Shown here piece by piece: positions 6,966-14,134 of a stretch of 64,000 nucleotides of DNA. Position 1 is the stretch's first letter. Every line of letters begins with the position of its first letter. Source of the stretch: Gluconacetobacter azotocaptans (GTDB lineage: Bacteria; Pseudomonadota; Alphaproteobacteria; Acetobacterales; Acetobacteraceae). The notes below the pieces were generated by a model. That model worked only from the letters and a program-made list of their open reading frames with translations. It had not been told where the DNA came from and made no database searches. The stretch lies in NCBI RefSeq assembly GCF_014174355.1, contig NZ_JABEQF010000001.1:1-64000 (forward strand), given 5' to 3'. The position numbers and the translations under genes were made by a program.

Positions 6966-8072
6966 CCCGCCGCGCCCTCCAGGCCCCGCGAGGCCCAGGG
7001 CCTCGAGACGGCTGCCCGCGTTGCGCACCACCTGGTCCGCCGCCGCCATCGCGGCCTCGAGATCCGCATAATCCGGCTGCCAGCGCGCCAGCGGGGAGAG
7101 GGCCACCGGCGTCGGCGCGGCGTCGACCAACGGCTCATCCAGCTCCGGCGAACGGACCCGACCACTGCCGCGCCGCGCCCGGCGCGGCAGGGCAACCTCT
7201 TCGGCCAGCGGCGCCAGGCCCTTCAGCCCGAACAGCCGGCGCGCGCTGCGATGGGTCACCTCGACGACGATGCCGCGCTCGACAAACTGATCGAGTAGCG
7301 CCAGTGCATTCTTCGGCGCCATCTGCAACTGCCCGGCCAGCGTAGTGGCCGAGATCAGCGGTGCGGCGGCGATGCGGTCGAGCGCCGCTGCGGCGCGGGA
7401 GTGCCGGCGCCGGCCGGCCACATGGGTGCGGGCCTGGCGCCAGGCGTGCTCGAGCAGGCCGAGCTGACGCAGCCCGTCGCGCGCCTCGGCGCCCAGCGCG
7501 TCGAGAAAGCACGGCAGCCATTCGGCATATCCCCATGGCGTCTCCGCCGCCAGCGCGGCCGCGCCGGTGAACGGCAGGGGCGTGTGCAACATGCTGCGGC
7601 GGAAGTGGCGGATCAGGGCGGTGCGCATCGGCGGCCGGGCGTGCCCGGCCTCGAGCCAGCGATGCAGCCCGGCGCCGGCGCCCAGCAGCGGCCCGGCGCC
7701 GGCATCGTGCGCCCGCAAAAACGCTTCCGCGTCCTGGATCTCGCCCTCCTGGTCGACATCCGGCTCGACCAGCCAGCGATATTGCCCCAGGGCGTAGCGC
7801 GCCGCCTCGAACACCCCGCCGCGATCCGCGTCGCCGAGGCGCAGCGGCAGGTGCTCGAGCACCGCCGCCAGATGCCAGGGATCGATCGCGTGGCCGTCGA
7901 CCGTCGCCTGGCGGCGCACCGCGTCAAGCCGCAGCCGGTGCAGCGCCGCCGGCAGCAGCGGATGGCCGTGCAGCGCCTGGTCGAGCCGGCCGAAGGCGAG
8001 GGCGGCGCCGCTCAGCGCCGCGCCCCAGCCGGGCGGAGCAAGATCACCTCGTCTGTCGCGCCAGAGCGCCAT
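6918..8072 (-). CDS. HTH protein resembling the RHE_PE00001 family
   Basis: A ~384-residue helical protein. MALWRDRRGDLAPPGWGAAL and LRLDAVRRQATVDGHAIDPW resemble the plasmid-borne RHE_PE00001 group of rhizobia and acetic acid bacteria. The C-terminal third has a winged-HTH-like segment (ISATTLAGQLQMAPKNALAL, then VERGIV) and an arginine-rich patch. The molecular role of that family is not established. The open frame extends to 8321, but the ATG at 8072 lies five bases after the upstream gene's stop, so the two genes are likely co-translated. The family match is from memory. Confidence 0.55.
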   Translation of the reverse strand: MALWRDRRGDLAPPGWGAALSGAALAFGRLDQALHGHPLLPAALHRLRLDAVRRQATVDGHAIDPWHLAAVLEHLPLRLGDADRGGVFEAARYALGQYRWLVEPDVDQEGEIQDAEAFLRAHDAGAGPLLGAGAGLHRWLEAGHARPPMRTALIRHFRRSMLHTPLPFTGAAALAAETPWGYAEWLPCFLDALGAEARDGLRQLGLLEHAWRQARTHVAGRRRHSRAAAALDRIAAAPLISATTLAGQLQMAPKNALALLDQFVERGIVVEVTHRSARRLFGLKGLAPLAEEVALPRRARRGSGRVRSPELDEPLVDAAPTPVALSPLARWQPDYADLEAAMAAADQVVRNAGSRLEALGLAGPGGRGGSARSRQQEDDTDDRE

Positions 8073-8077
8073 GCCGT

Positions 8078-9190
8078 CTATGGCCCCGTCGTGCCGGGGC
8101 GGACACCCGGGGTGGGTGCTGGCGCCGGGGCGGCCACGGCTGGCCCCTGCGGGATCTGTCTGATATCCGCCTGTGGCCCCGCAAGCTCCCGGACCAAAGC
8201 CGCCGCTCCCTCTGCGGTCTCCGCCGAGCCACCCCACACTAGCCCCGGCATCAGCCCGGAGATGATCGGCGCCCAGACTGCGACATCCCGTCGCGGCAAG
8301 ATCCAGCCGATGTCCTGGCATACGGGTGACAGCGCATGGGCCAACACGTCGACAAAACGGACGCCGCGCATCATTGCGCCTCTCCCTCCCCGCGGACCCA
8401 GCGCCGCGACGGCTGAAATCGCCCAGGGCTCACGCGCCTCGCCGTACGGCCACTGCACGTAGAAGCACCATCCCGCTCGGCCGCAGTCGCTATTCCAACC
8501 GTGCAATGCCGCTGCCAGCAGGGCCGTGCTTTGCCGGTAGGAATAAGCGGGGACAAACAGCGACTCAGGCCCGGTGCAGAGCGCGGCTTGCCATAGGCTG
8601 TGCTCGATGAGCTGCTCAACGGCGTCGTCCAACCCATCCCCGGCTGCCAGGCTTTGCACGACCAGATCCAATGCCTGCTTTTGCTCCGACGCCGGCGTGT
8701 CGGCGGGTGGCGTGTCCGGCTTGGAGGAATGCACTTGGTGGTCCATCCGGAGATCCTCGAACTCGTCGCCCTCCCACGGTCGTTTGGCCTGGAACAGGGT
8801 GAGTTTCACGTCACCGTCGCCCAGGTCACAGATGACGCCGAAATCGCCTCCGGTCCGAGGCTCATCGGCGCGCTTGCGCTGGTGCGCCCAATAGCAGCCA
8901 GGCTCCCGGCCCTGCCCGCCGACGCCGCCATCGCCGCGCGCCAGCAACGTCACGGTGCTCAGCGCCGTGGCCAGCAACCCGAACAGCGCCGCAGTTTGAG
9001 TTTCCTCGTCGACACCCGGCGGTCCGAGCCACATCATCTGGTTGCGTACTGCCAGATGGGCGGCGAGCCGGGAAAACCGCGCCCTGCGCTCGGCCTGTTC
9101 GGCGGGCGCCTCCGGCCGCCCGTATAGCGTTCCGCTGCGGCACGCGGCCGCCAGTTCCTGCAGACCGGGCGTCCACTGCAGGGCTGTCAT
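8078..9190 (-). CDS. Putative PD-(D/E)XK-nuclease-fold protein
   Basis: A 370-residue protein without a recognised family name. Residues 110-137 (EPRTGGDFGVI, then KLTLFQAKRP) match the nuclease-fold pattern E...GxDf..(x17)..QxK: Asp116, Gln134 and Lys136 would be the metal-site residues. This pattern is typical of restriction-like and other PD-(D/E)XK proteins. The C-terminal ~200 residues include an AxxYSYRQSTAL helix and end in an Ala/Pro-rich tail. The ATG at 9190 lies two bases from a 19-base repeat that recurs further upstream. It is co-transcribed with the HTH protein downstream. Function is inferred. Confidence 0.5.
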   Translation of the reverse strand: MTALQWTPGLQELAAACRSGTLYGRPEAPAEQAERRARFSRLAAHLAVRNQMMWLGPPGVDEETQTAALFGLLATALSTVTLLARGDGGVGGQGREPGCYWAHQRKRADEPRTGGDFGVICDLGDGDVKLTLFQAKRPWEGDEFEDLRMDHQVHSSKPDTPPADTPASEQKQALDLVVQSLAAGDGLDDAVEQLIEHSLWQAALCTGPESLFVPAYSYRQSTALLAAALHGWNSDCGRAGWCFYVQWPYGEAREPWAISAVAALGPRGGRGAMMRGVRFVDVLAHALSPVCQDIGWILPRRDVAVWAPIISGLMPGLVWGGSAETAEGAAALVRELAGPQADIRQIPQGPAVAAPAPAPTPGVRPGTTGP

Positions 9191-9192
9191 AT

Positions 9193-9279
9193 TTTTTAGA
9201 TAACGAGACGGATAATATAATAAATATCAATATGTTAGGCTGTTTCTTATTTATGGAATGTTTTTAGATAATGAGACTG
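9193..9279. promoter_or_regulatory. Direct-repeat pair in promoter of the nuclease-like operon
   Basis: TTTTTAGATAAYGAGACKG occurs at 9193-9211 and 9261-9279, 68 bases apart, with two mismatches, in an AT-rich window. The proximal copy abuts the start codon of the minus-strand gene at 9190; between the copies lies TATTGATATTTATTATATT on the minus strand, a plausible promoter. The arrangement suggests an autoregulatory operator pair. Confidence 0.5.
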
Positions 9280-9484
9280 CAGGCTGCGTCGAAATATTCG
9301 CCTCATACACGTCCGGATAGGGGGGCGGAAGGTCGGCTTTTGGAATTTATGACCATATTAGGCCATAAAATCCAATAATGCCGTTAAAATTCGATATATA
9401 GTTGAATTGACCTCAACAACTGTATCATTTTTCGGTTCTAGTGTTGCAGAAACATGATGCAGCCTCCGCCCAGGGAAGGACCAC

Positions 9485-9752
9485 ATGAACTGGGTTACGC
9501 GCGAACGACCAGTGATTGACCGGATTGCCTATCCTTGGCTCATCACGTGGTTCGTCGAGCGGAAGGCGGCGTTCCTGTTCGTCCCGCCGGAGCAGCGCGG
9601 CCTGTCGCCGAGGTGACCGCTGCGATCCCCTTCGGCGTTCGGGGGGCAAATTCGGGCATGTCGGAGAGCGATGCGGCTTCGACGCCCTTCTGCCCTGGGC
9701 TGAGAGCAAGCTGGTGAGCCCGGTCAGCGCAGCCACTGACCAAGGAGACGAA
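9485..9752 (+). pseudogene. chrB (chromate resistance regulator) fragment, frameshifted
   Basis: MNWVTRERPVIDRIAYPWLI at 9485 is the hallmark start of the ChrB C-terminal domain, followed by FLFVPPEQ. The frame then breaks near 9595; VAEVTAAIPFG continues in a second frame and FGHVGERCGFDALLP (the family motif FxHxGERCxFD) in a third. Only about 90 residues of a ~300-residue family remain, and there is no chrA. It runs into the DUF1259 gene, which often neighbours chrB. Confidence 0.75.
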
Positions 9753-9754
9753 AA

Positions 9755-10642
9755 ATGCGGAAACGATTTCTGACGGGCACGGCGCTCATGGCGATGCTGT
9801 GGGCCGCCCCAGCCGCTGCCGCGCCCGGTCCCTGGACCGCCGTAGGCGAAACCCTCGGTAAAGCCGGCACGGAATTGCCCGGCGGCGTCTATCGCGTGGC
9901 CCTGCCGCGCTCCGACCTCAAGGTCACGCTCGCTGGTGTGGCGATCAAGCCGGCGCTGGCGCTCGGATCGTGGGTCGCCTTTCTGCCGATGGGCAAAGAC
10001 GCCATGGTGATGGGCGATCTGGTGCTGACCCAGGATGAGATCGAGCCGGTCATGAAGCGCCTGGCCGAGGGCGGTTTCGAGATCACCGCCCTGCACAACC
10101 ATTTGCTACGTGCCGAACCGATGACGATGTACATGCACATTGACGGGCACGGCGATCCGGTGAAACTGGCCCAGACCCTGCACGCGGCGTTGCTGCTGAC
10201 CAGCACGCCGCTGGGTGCTGCCGCGAATGCGGTCCCCCCGAAGCCGCTCGATCTCGACACCGCGATGCTGGATCGAATTCTCGGGCGGACCGGCAAGGCC
10301 AGTGGCGAGGTCTATCAGTTCACCATCCCGCGGGCCGAAACACTGACGAGCGACACGACGGCGCTGCCGGTCGCCATGGGAACGGGCATCGCGATCAATT
10401 TCCAGCCGACAGGCGGTGGCAAGGCCGCGATCGCAGGCGACTTCGTGTTGATCGCGTCCGAGGTCAATCCGGTGCTCCGCACGCTGCGGGACCATGGGAT
10501 CGCGGTCACGGCGCTGCATAATCACATGCTGAATGATCAGCCCCGGCTGTTCTTTATGCATTTCTGGGCGAATGACGACGCGGACCGGCTGGCGCAGGGG
10601 CTGAAGGCGGCGCTCGACCAGATGAATCTCAAGAAAGGGTAA
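9755..10642 (+). CDS. DUF1259 (LppY/LpqO-family) exported protein
   Basis: A 295-residue protein with a clear Sec signal peptide (MRKRFLTGTALMAMLWAAPA, cleavage after AAAA). It has two tandem DUF1259 repeats, each with a PRSDLKV- or PRAETL-type strand, a GD(L/F)VL segment and a conserved ALHNH motif (HNHLL and HNHML) that could bind metal. The family is periplasmic or surface-associated and its biochemical role is unknown; linkage to chrB and metal-stress genes is common. AAGGAG lies seven bases before the ATG. The next gene starts 50 bases downstream. Confidence 0.85.
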   Translation: MRKRFLTGTALMAMLWAAPAAAAPGPWTAVGETLGKAGTELPGGVYRVALPRSDLKVTLAGVAIKPALALGSWVAFLPMGKDAMVMGDLVLTQDEIEPVMKRLAEGGFEITALHNHLLRAEPMTMYMHIDGHGDPVKLAQTLHAALLLTSTPLGAAANAVPPKPLDLDTAMLDRILGRTGKASGEVYQFTIPRAETLTSDTTALPVAMGTGIAINFQPTGGGKAAIAGDFVLIASEVNPVLRTLRDHGIAVTALHNHMLNDQPRLFFMHFWANDDADRLAQGLKAALDQMNLKKG

Positions 10643-10692
10643 GGGAGCATAACCGCCGGTATCGCGCGCCATTCCCTCCGTGAGGCGTGTTC

Positions 10693-11910
10693 ATGAAACT
10701 CGACGCCGTCATCCAGGATCGTCAGTCGCTGCTCTCTATGGAGCGCTATGTCGGCCTGGGCACGAAGACGTATAGTCCACTGGCGGCACGAACAGAGGCA
10801 GCGCCTGCCTACCAGCCGGAAACCGGACTGGCATCGTTCAATCTCGTCACCGTCACGGTGCCCCGGGAGCGAGTCTCCGTGTTCCAGGCTGCTCCTGCCG
10901 GACGTCTGGCCGAGCACTATCTGCGGCCGGAAGGCATTCGGTTTGCGATCCATCCCGCGACCTGGGCCATGAACGGGATTGCGCATCTCGGGGAACTCCG
11001 TGCCCTGCCGCGCGGCGCGCCGATCCGGGTTGCGCCCACGGCGTCGACGCGCACCGTCCTGACAGTCGGTCCGGAGATAGCGCCGCATTGTCTCAAGCTC
11101 CATTATCCGGTGCGGATCTCCCGCTTCAACCGCGGGTTGCTGCGGCGTAACATCCAGAACAGCGTCGCCATCACAGCGGAGATGGCGCAGGTGCAGTCGG
11201 AGCGGTTTGCCTATCTGCCCGATACGCTGGGTTTCGCTTTCGGCACCGACGAGAAGGCCTGGGGTTTCCTGGTGCGGGAAGCCATTCCTCGGCCGGTCAT
11301 CGCCGACCGCTTTCTGATTCCGTGCTTTGCGCTCTATGGGCGGGACATCCACGCCCCGGATGATCCGCCGCTGCTGGTGCAGATGATCGCGCGGCTGCGC
11401 GTCGACCCGGCGGCGTTCGTGATCAACGAGATCATCATTCCCGTCATCGCGTTCTGGTGCTGGGGCGCGCGCCGCGGCCTGCTGCTGGAATCCCACGCCC
11501 AGAATACGCTGCTTGAAATCGACCGGGCCTTCAGGCCAAGGCGGATCGTGCATCGCGATTTCGATATCTGGATCGATACGGAAACCCGGCGCCGCTGCGA
11601 TCTCGGCCTGCCGTTTCCCGGAGTGGGCCTGGTTCCGGACGCCGGCCAGTCGATGGAACAATATTACAGCATCGTCTACGACCGCTTCATCGGTCATAAC
11701 TTCTTCGACTATCTGCTCGACCTGTTGCGACGTTTTTATGATGTGGAAGAAGAGGCCATTCGACGGCACGCGCGGGCTGCCTTCCACCAATTCTTTCCCG
11801 AAGCGCAGCATTTCTTTCCGAGGGATACGGTGTTCTATTTCTCGAAAGACCTGCCGACCGGTCGTGAGTTCATGATTGAGGATCTGCGGCAGGTGCCGGA
11901 ATGGCGGTAG
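10693..11910 (+). CDS. Short IucA/IucC-like NIS siderophore-synthetase relative
   Basis: A 405-residue protein whose C-terminal half carries the IucA/IucC/FhuF-type signature: RRGLLLESHAQNTLLEID, then RIVHRDFDIW. NRPS-independent siderophore synthetases use ATP to join carboxylates to amines or alcohols. This one is about 200 residues shorter than typical members, and its N-terminal half has HPATWAMNG rather than the usual HPxHQ-type element, so substrate and activity are uncertain. ATG at 10693 follows GAGG. It is linked to the DUF1259 gene; no siderophore transporter is adjacent. Confidence 0.6.
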   Translation: MKLDAVIQDRQSLLSMERYVGLGTKTYSPLAARTEAAPAYQPETGLASFNLVTVTVPRERVSVFQAAPAGRLAEHYLRPEGIRFAIHPATWAMNGIAHLGELRALPRGAPIRVAPTASTRTVLTVGPEIAPHCLKLHYPVRISRFNRGLLRRNIQNSVAITAEMAQVQSERFAYLPDTLGFAFGTDEKAWGFLVREAIPRPVIADRFLIPCFALYGRDIHAPDDPPLLVQMIARLRVDPAAFVINEIIIPVIAFWCWGARRGLLLESHAQNTLLEIDRAFRPRRIVHRDFDIWIDTETRRRCDLGLPFPGVGLVPDAGQSMEQYYSIVYDRFIGHNFFDYLLDLLRRFYDVEEEAIRRHARAAFHQFFPEAQHFFPRDTVFYFSKDLPTGREFMIEDLRQVPEWR

Positions 11911-11931
11911 CGTATAAAAGGGAATAGGGCA

Positions 11932-12336
11932 TCACGCCGCAGAGGCACCCAGCATATCGAGCACTGGGCAAGCTGGGACCTCCGAGCCACGACATTGTTC
12001 GATGCTGGCGGTCAAGAGGGATGCGAGCCGTTGCAGGTCGGAGATCTTGCTCTGGATGTCGCCCAGATGAGCCATGGCGAGTTTTCTGACCTCGTCGCAG
12101 GAGGATTGGCCGGGCTCTGCCAGGGCGAGTAGCGTCCTGATTTCCTCGATATCGAAACCAAGATCCCGCGCGCGCCGGACGAATGACAGGCGCCTGACAT
12201 CCTCGGAGCGATAATGGCGATAGCCATTACGCGCCCTTCGCGGCGCGGGAATGAGACCGATGCGCTCATAGTAGCGCACCGTCTCCAGATGAACGCCGGT
12301 TTGCGATGCCAGCTTGCCGATCGTGATGGCCGCCAT
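11932..12336 (-). CDS. MerR-family Hg(II)-type regulator
   Basis: A 134-residue MerR protein. The N-terminal HTH (IGKLASQTGVHLETVRYYER) and GYRHYRSEDVRRL wing are followed by the dimer helix. Three Cys residues are placed as in mercury-sensing MerR: one in SSCDEVRKL and the pair C-x8-C in QCRGSEVPACPVL. MerR bends its promoter and activates on Hg(II) binding. It is divergent from merT with a canonical 19-bp-spaced promoter between them. Confidence 0.9.
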   Translation of the reverse strand: MAAITIGKLASQTGVHLETVRYYERIGLIPAPRRARNGYRHYRSEDVRRLSFVRRARDLGFDIEEIRTLLALAEPGQSSCDEVRKLAMAHLGDIQSKISDLQRLASLLTASIEQCRGSEVPACPVLDMLGASAA

Positions 12337-12351
12337 GCGTCCTTCCTGCTC

Positions 12352-12382
12352 TTGAGTCCGTAGCCACTACGGGGTGTAGCAT
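12352..12382 (+). promoter_or_regulatory. MerR-controlled merT promoter
   Basis: The -35 TTGAGT (12352-12357) and -10 TAGCAT (12377-12382) are separated by exactly 19 bp, the overlong spacer characteristic of MerR promoters. The spacer holds the dyad CCGTAG (12358-12363) and CTACGG (12367-12372), the MerR operator. It reads toward merT on the plus strand. Confidence 0.85.
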
Positions 12383-12412
12383 GAGGCTCGACGCAATGGG
12401 AAAGTGACGATC

Positions 12413-12838
12413 ATGGCCGAGACGGCGGACCTGCCTCAACGAGCATCACGTAGCGACATTGGCATGGAAAGAGGTGGAATCCTGTGTGTCGCGGGCGGTA
12501 TGGCAGCCGGTGTGGGTGCGCTGATCGCGTCGTCCTGCTGCCTCATTCCGCTCGCCTTCGCTTCTTTGGGCGCCGGCGCGGGGGTTTTCAGTGCTTTGTC
12601 GAGACTTGCGCCATGGCGCGTGCCATTGATTGCCGTGGCGGTAGCGGCGTTGGTCAGCGCCTGGGCGCTCAATCGGCGGAAGGCCAAGGTCTGTTGTGCG
12701 CGTGCGGAAAGCGGGGCTGTCAGGCGACGCATTGGGGCTACCCAGGTGCTATCCTTTGCCAGCGCGCTCGTCGTGCTGGCGGCGCTGGCATGGCCGCACT
12801 TGGAACCCGTCCTGTTCAGGAGCCTGTCTGTAAGATGA
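12413..12838 (+). CDS. MerT mercuric ion transporter
   Basis: A 141-residue inner-membrane protein with three predicted helices. The first carries the vicinal Cys pair in ASSCCLIPLA that passes Hg(II) into the cytoplasm; a second Cys pair (KVCCAR) lies in the loop after helix two. The sequence LASLGAG-type glycine-rich segment and APWR motif match MerT. It overlaps the next gene (ATGA). No merP or merA follows, so imported Hg(II) has no reductase here. Confidence 0.85.
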   Translation: MAETADLPQRASRSDIGMERGGILCVAGGMAAGVGALIASSCCLIPLAFASLGAGAGVFSALSRLAPWRVPLIAVAVAALVSAWALNRRKAKVCCARAESGAVRRRIGATQVLSFASALVVLAALAWPHLEPVLFRSLSVR

Positions 12839-13059
12839 TTCGGCCCGCCTCGCTCCTGACCTGTCCCGCATGTGGCCAACAATCGCTCGAAACCATGCCG
12901 ACCGATGCCTGCCAGTTCTTTTACGATTGCCCGCATTGTGGCGTACTGTTGAAACCGAAGCGGGGGGATTGCTGCGTCTTCTGCTCCTATGGCGACGTAC
13001 CCTGCCCGCCGGTTCAGGAACATGGGCGACTGGCATGCTGCGGAGATGGTCTGACATAG
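12835..13059 (+). CDS. Small GDCCVxCSYG cysteine-rich protein of mer operons
   Basis: A 74-residue protein with CPACGQQSLETMP, CPHCGVLLKPKRGDCCVFCSYG and a C-terminal CCGDG. The GDCCVxC motif defines a small family often found at the end of broad metal-resistance or mer operons, presumably binding Hg(II) or another thiophilic metal. ATG overlaps the merT stop by four bases, so the two are translationally coupled. Confidence 0.8.
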   Translation: MIRPASLLTCPACGQQSLETMPTDACQFFYDCPHCGVLLKPKRGDCCVFCSYGDVPCPPVQEHGRLACCGDGLT

Positions 13060-13157
13060 ACCTGGGGCGGCAGCGGCGACGGAGTAATGGCGTCGTCGCC
13101 CTTCGCCTTTTCACGGGAGCGCCACAACGACAGCAGCGGTCCGTCGAGCGATACAAC

Positions 13158-13505
13158 ATGGTCATGCGGGACGCCTGGCATGGTCCGGATGGAGACATCC
13201 GCTACCGCAAGGGCCTGCTCGCCAGTCTGGAGCGGCGGGAATTGGAGCGGGTCGGAAGCGAGATGGCGGCGGCGCGTGGCACGTCGTTCCGGGCGCTGGC
13301 GGACGGCGAGACCATGCGTGGCACCCTTCGCGAGAAGGTGCGGCTGGCGAGCGGCACCTACGCGCTGGTCGAGAACGCGCAGGAATTCGTGCTGGTGCCG
13401 TGGAAGCCGGTGATCGACAGGCGGATCGGGCAGGAGATTTCCAGCATCATGCGGGCCGGCACGATGGACTGGCAACTGGGCCGGCAGCGGGGGCTCGGGC
13501 TGTAG
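13158..13505 (+). pseudogene. C-terminal remnant of a DUF3363 plasmid relaxase
   Basis: About 110 residues (RYRKGLLASLERRELERVG, ASGTYALVENAQEFVLVPW) match the C-terminal DUF3363 end of VirD2-like mobilisation relaxases. The catalytic N-terminal ~500 residues are missing, so it cannot nick DNA. The remnant marks a former mobilisable plasmid or ICE and abuts a parDE fragment. Confidence 0.7.
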
Positions 13506-13538
13506 AGAAAACCTTGCCAATTTTTGCCAACGCGGCGT

Positions 13539-13685
13539 ATGCGCGAATTGATCCGCAAGGACCAGGATCGGCAGCGCCTGCGGGCTTTGCTGATCGAGGG
13601 GGCCGCGTCTCCTGCCACAGTGCCGGCGGATGCCGGATATTTCGAGCGGCTGCGCGAACGGGTGCGCGGCGCGCGGAAGGGATGA
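13539..13685 (+). CDS. ParD-type antitoxin, N-terminally truncated
   Basis: A 48-residue ORF has the ParD C-terminal half: RELIRKDQDRQRLRALLIEG, then DAGYFERLRERVRG, the segment that wraps the toxin. The upstream bases still encode ANAAY in a frame one base off, the motif that precedes VRELIRKDQ in family members. The ribbon-helix-helix DNA-binding N-terminus is therefore lost to an indel and to the junction with the relaxase remnant. The stop overlaps the toxin ATG. A shortened antitoxin may still be made from the ATG at 13539. Confidence 0.6.
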   Translation: MRELIRKDQDRQRLRALLIEGAASPATVPADAGYFERLRERVRGARKG

Positions 13686-14023
13686 CGGCGCGCCCGATCG
13701 TCCCGCGTCAACAGGCCGAGCGTGACGTCGAACAGGCCGTCGATGACTACGCGGCCGAAGGCGATGAGGAGGTGGCGTTCGGCTTCATCCAGGCGCTGCA
13801 GGATGCCTATGGGTTCATCGGTCTGTATCCCCATGCCGGATCGCTGCGCTACGCCTATGAACTGGACCTGCCCGAACTCCGGGCGTACCGGGTGAATGGA
13901 TATCCCTTCATCGTGTTCTATCTGCCGCGCGCGGATCACATCGACGTCTGGCGCGTGCTGCATGCCCGCCGCGACATCCCAACCTGGATGGCCACGGACG
14001 AGGAGGGGGCACCGGAACAGTGA
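13682..14023 (+). CDS. ParE/RelE-superfamily toxin
   Basis: A 113-residue protein with the ParE-like layout: RQQAERDVEQAVDDYAAEG, YPHAGSLRYAYELDLPELRA and the C-terminal RVLHARRDIPTWM. ParE toxins poison gyrase, while RelE members cleave mRNA; the lack of clear RelE catalytic residues favours ParE. It overlaps the antitoxin ATGA. The toxin looks full length while its antitoxin does not. Confidence 0.75.
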   Translation: MTARPIVPRQQAERDVEQAVDDYAAEGDEEVAFGFIQALQDAYGFIGLYPHAGSLRYAYELDLPELRAYRVNGYPFIVFYLPRADHIDVWRVLHARRDIPTWMATDEEGAPEQ

Positions 14024-14134
14024 CCGCGCGTCCGATCGTCATGTTCCCGGCTATGGGTTCCTCTCGGTCAGGACGCACTGATGGATGCTACGATTACTGT
14101 AGGATCGAGGCGATGCTGGCCCTGATCACGGCCC

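Noticed and set aside
7401-8462. Long plus-strand open frame of 353 codons
   Set aside because: It is antisense to the HTH/nuclease-like genes, has no domain and its openness reflects GC-rich codon structure on the other strand.
8326-8610. Possible small arginine-rich gene
   Set aside because: Antisense to the nuclease-like gene, no start signal.
10537-11811. Minus-strand open frame of 424 codons
   Set aside because: Shadow of the IucA/IucC-like gene; composition is typical of antisense frames and no motif is present.
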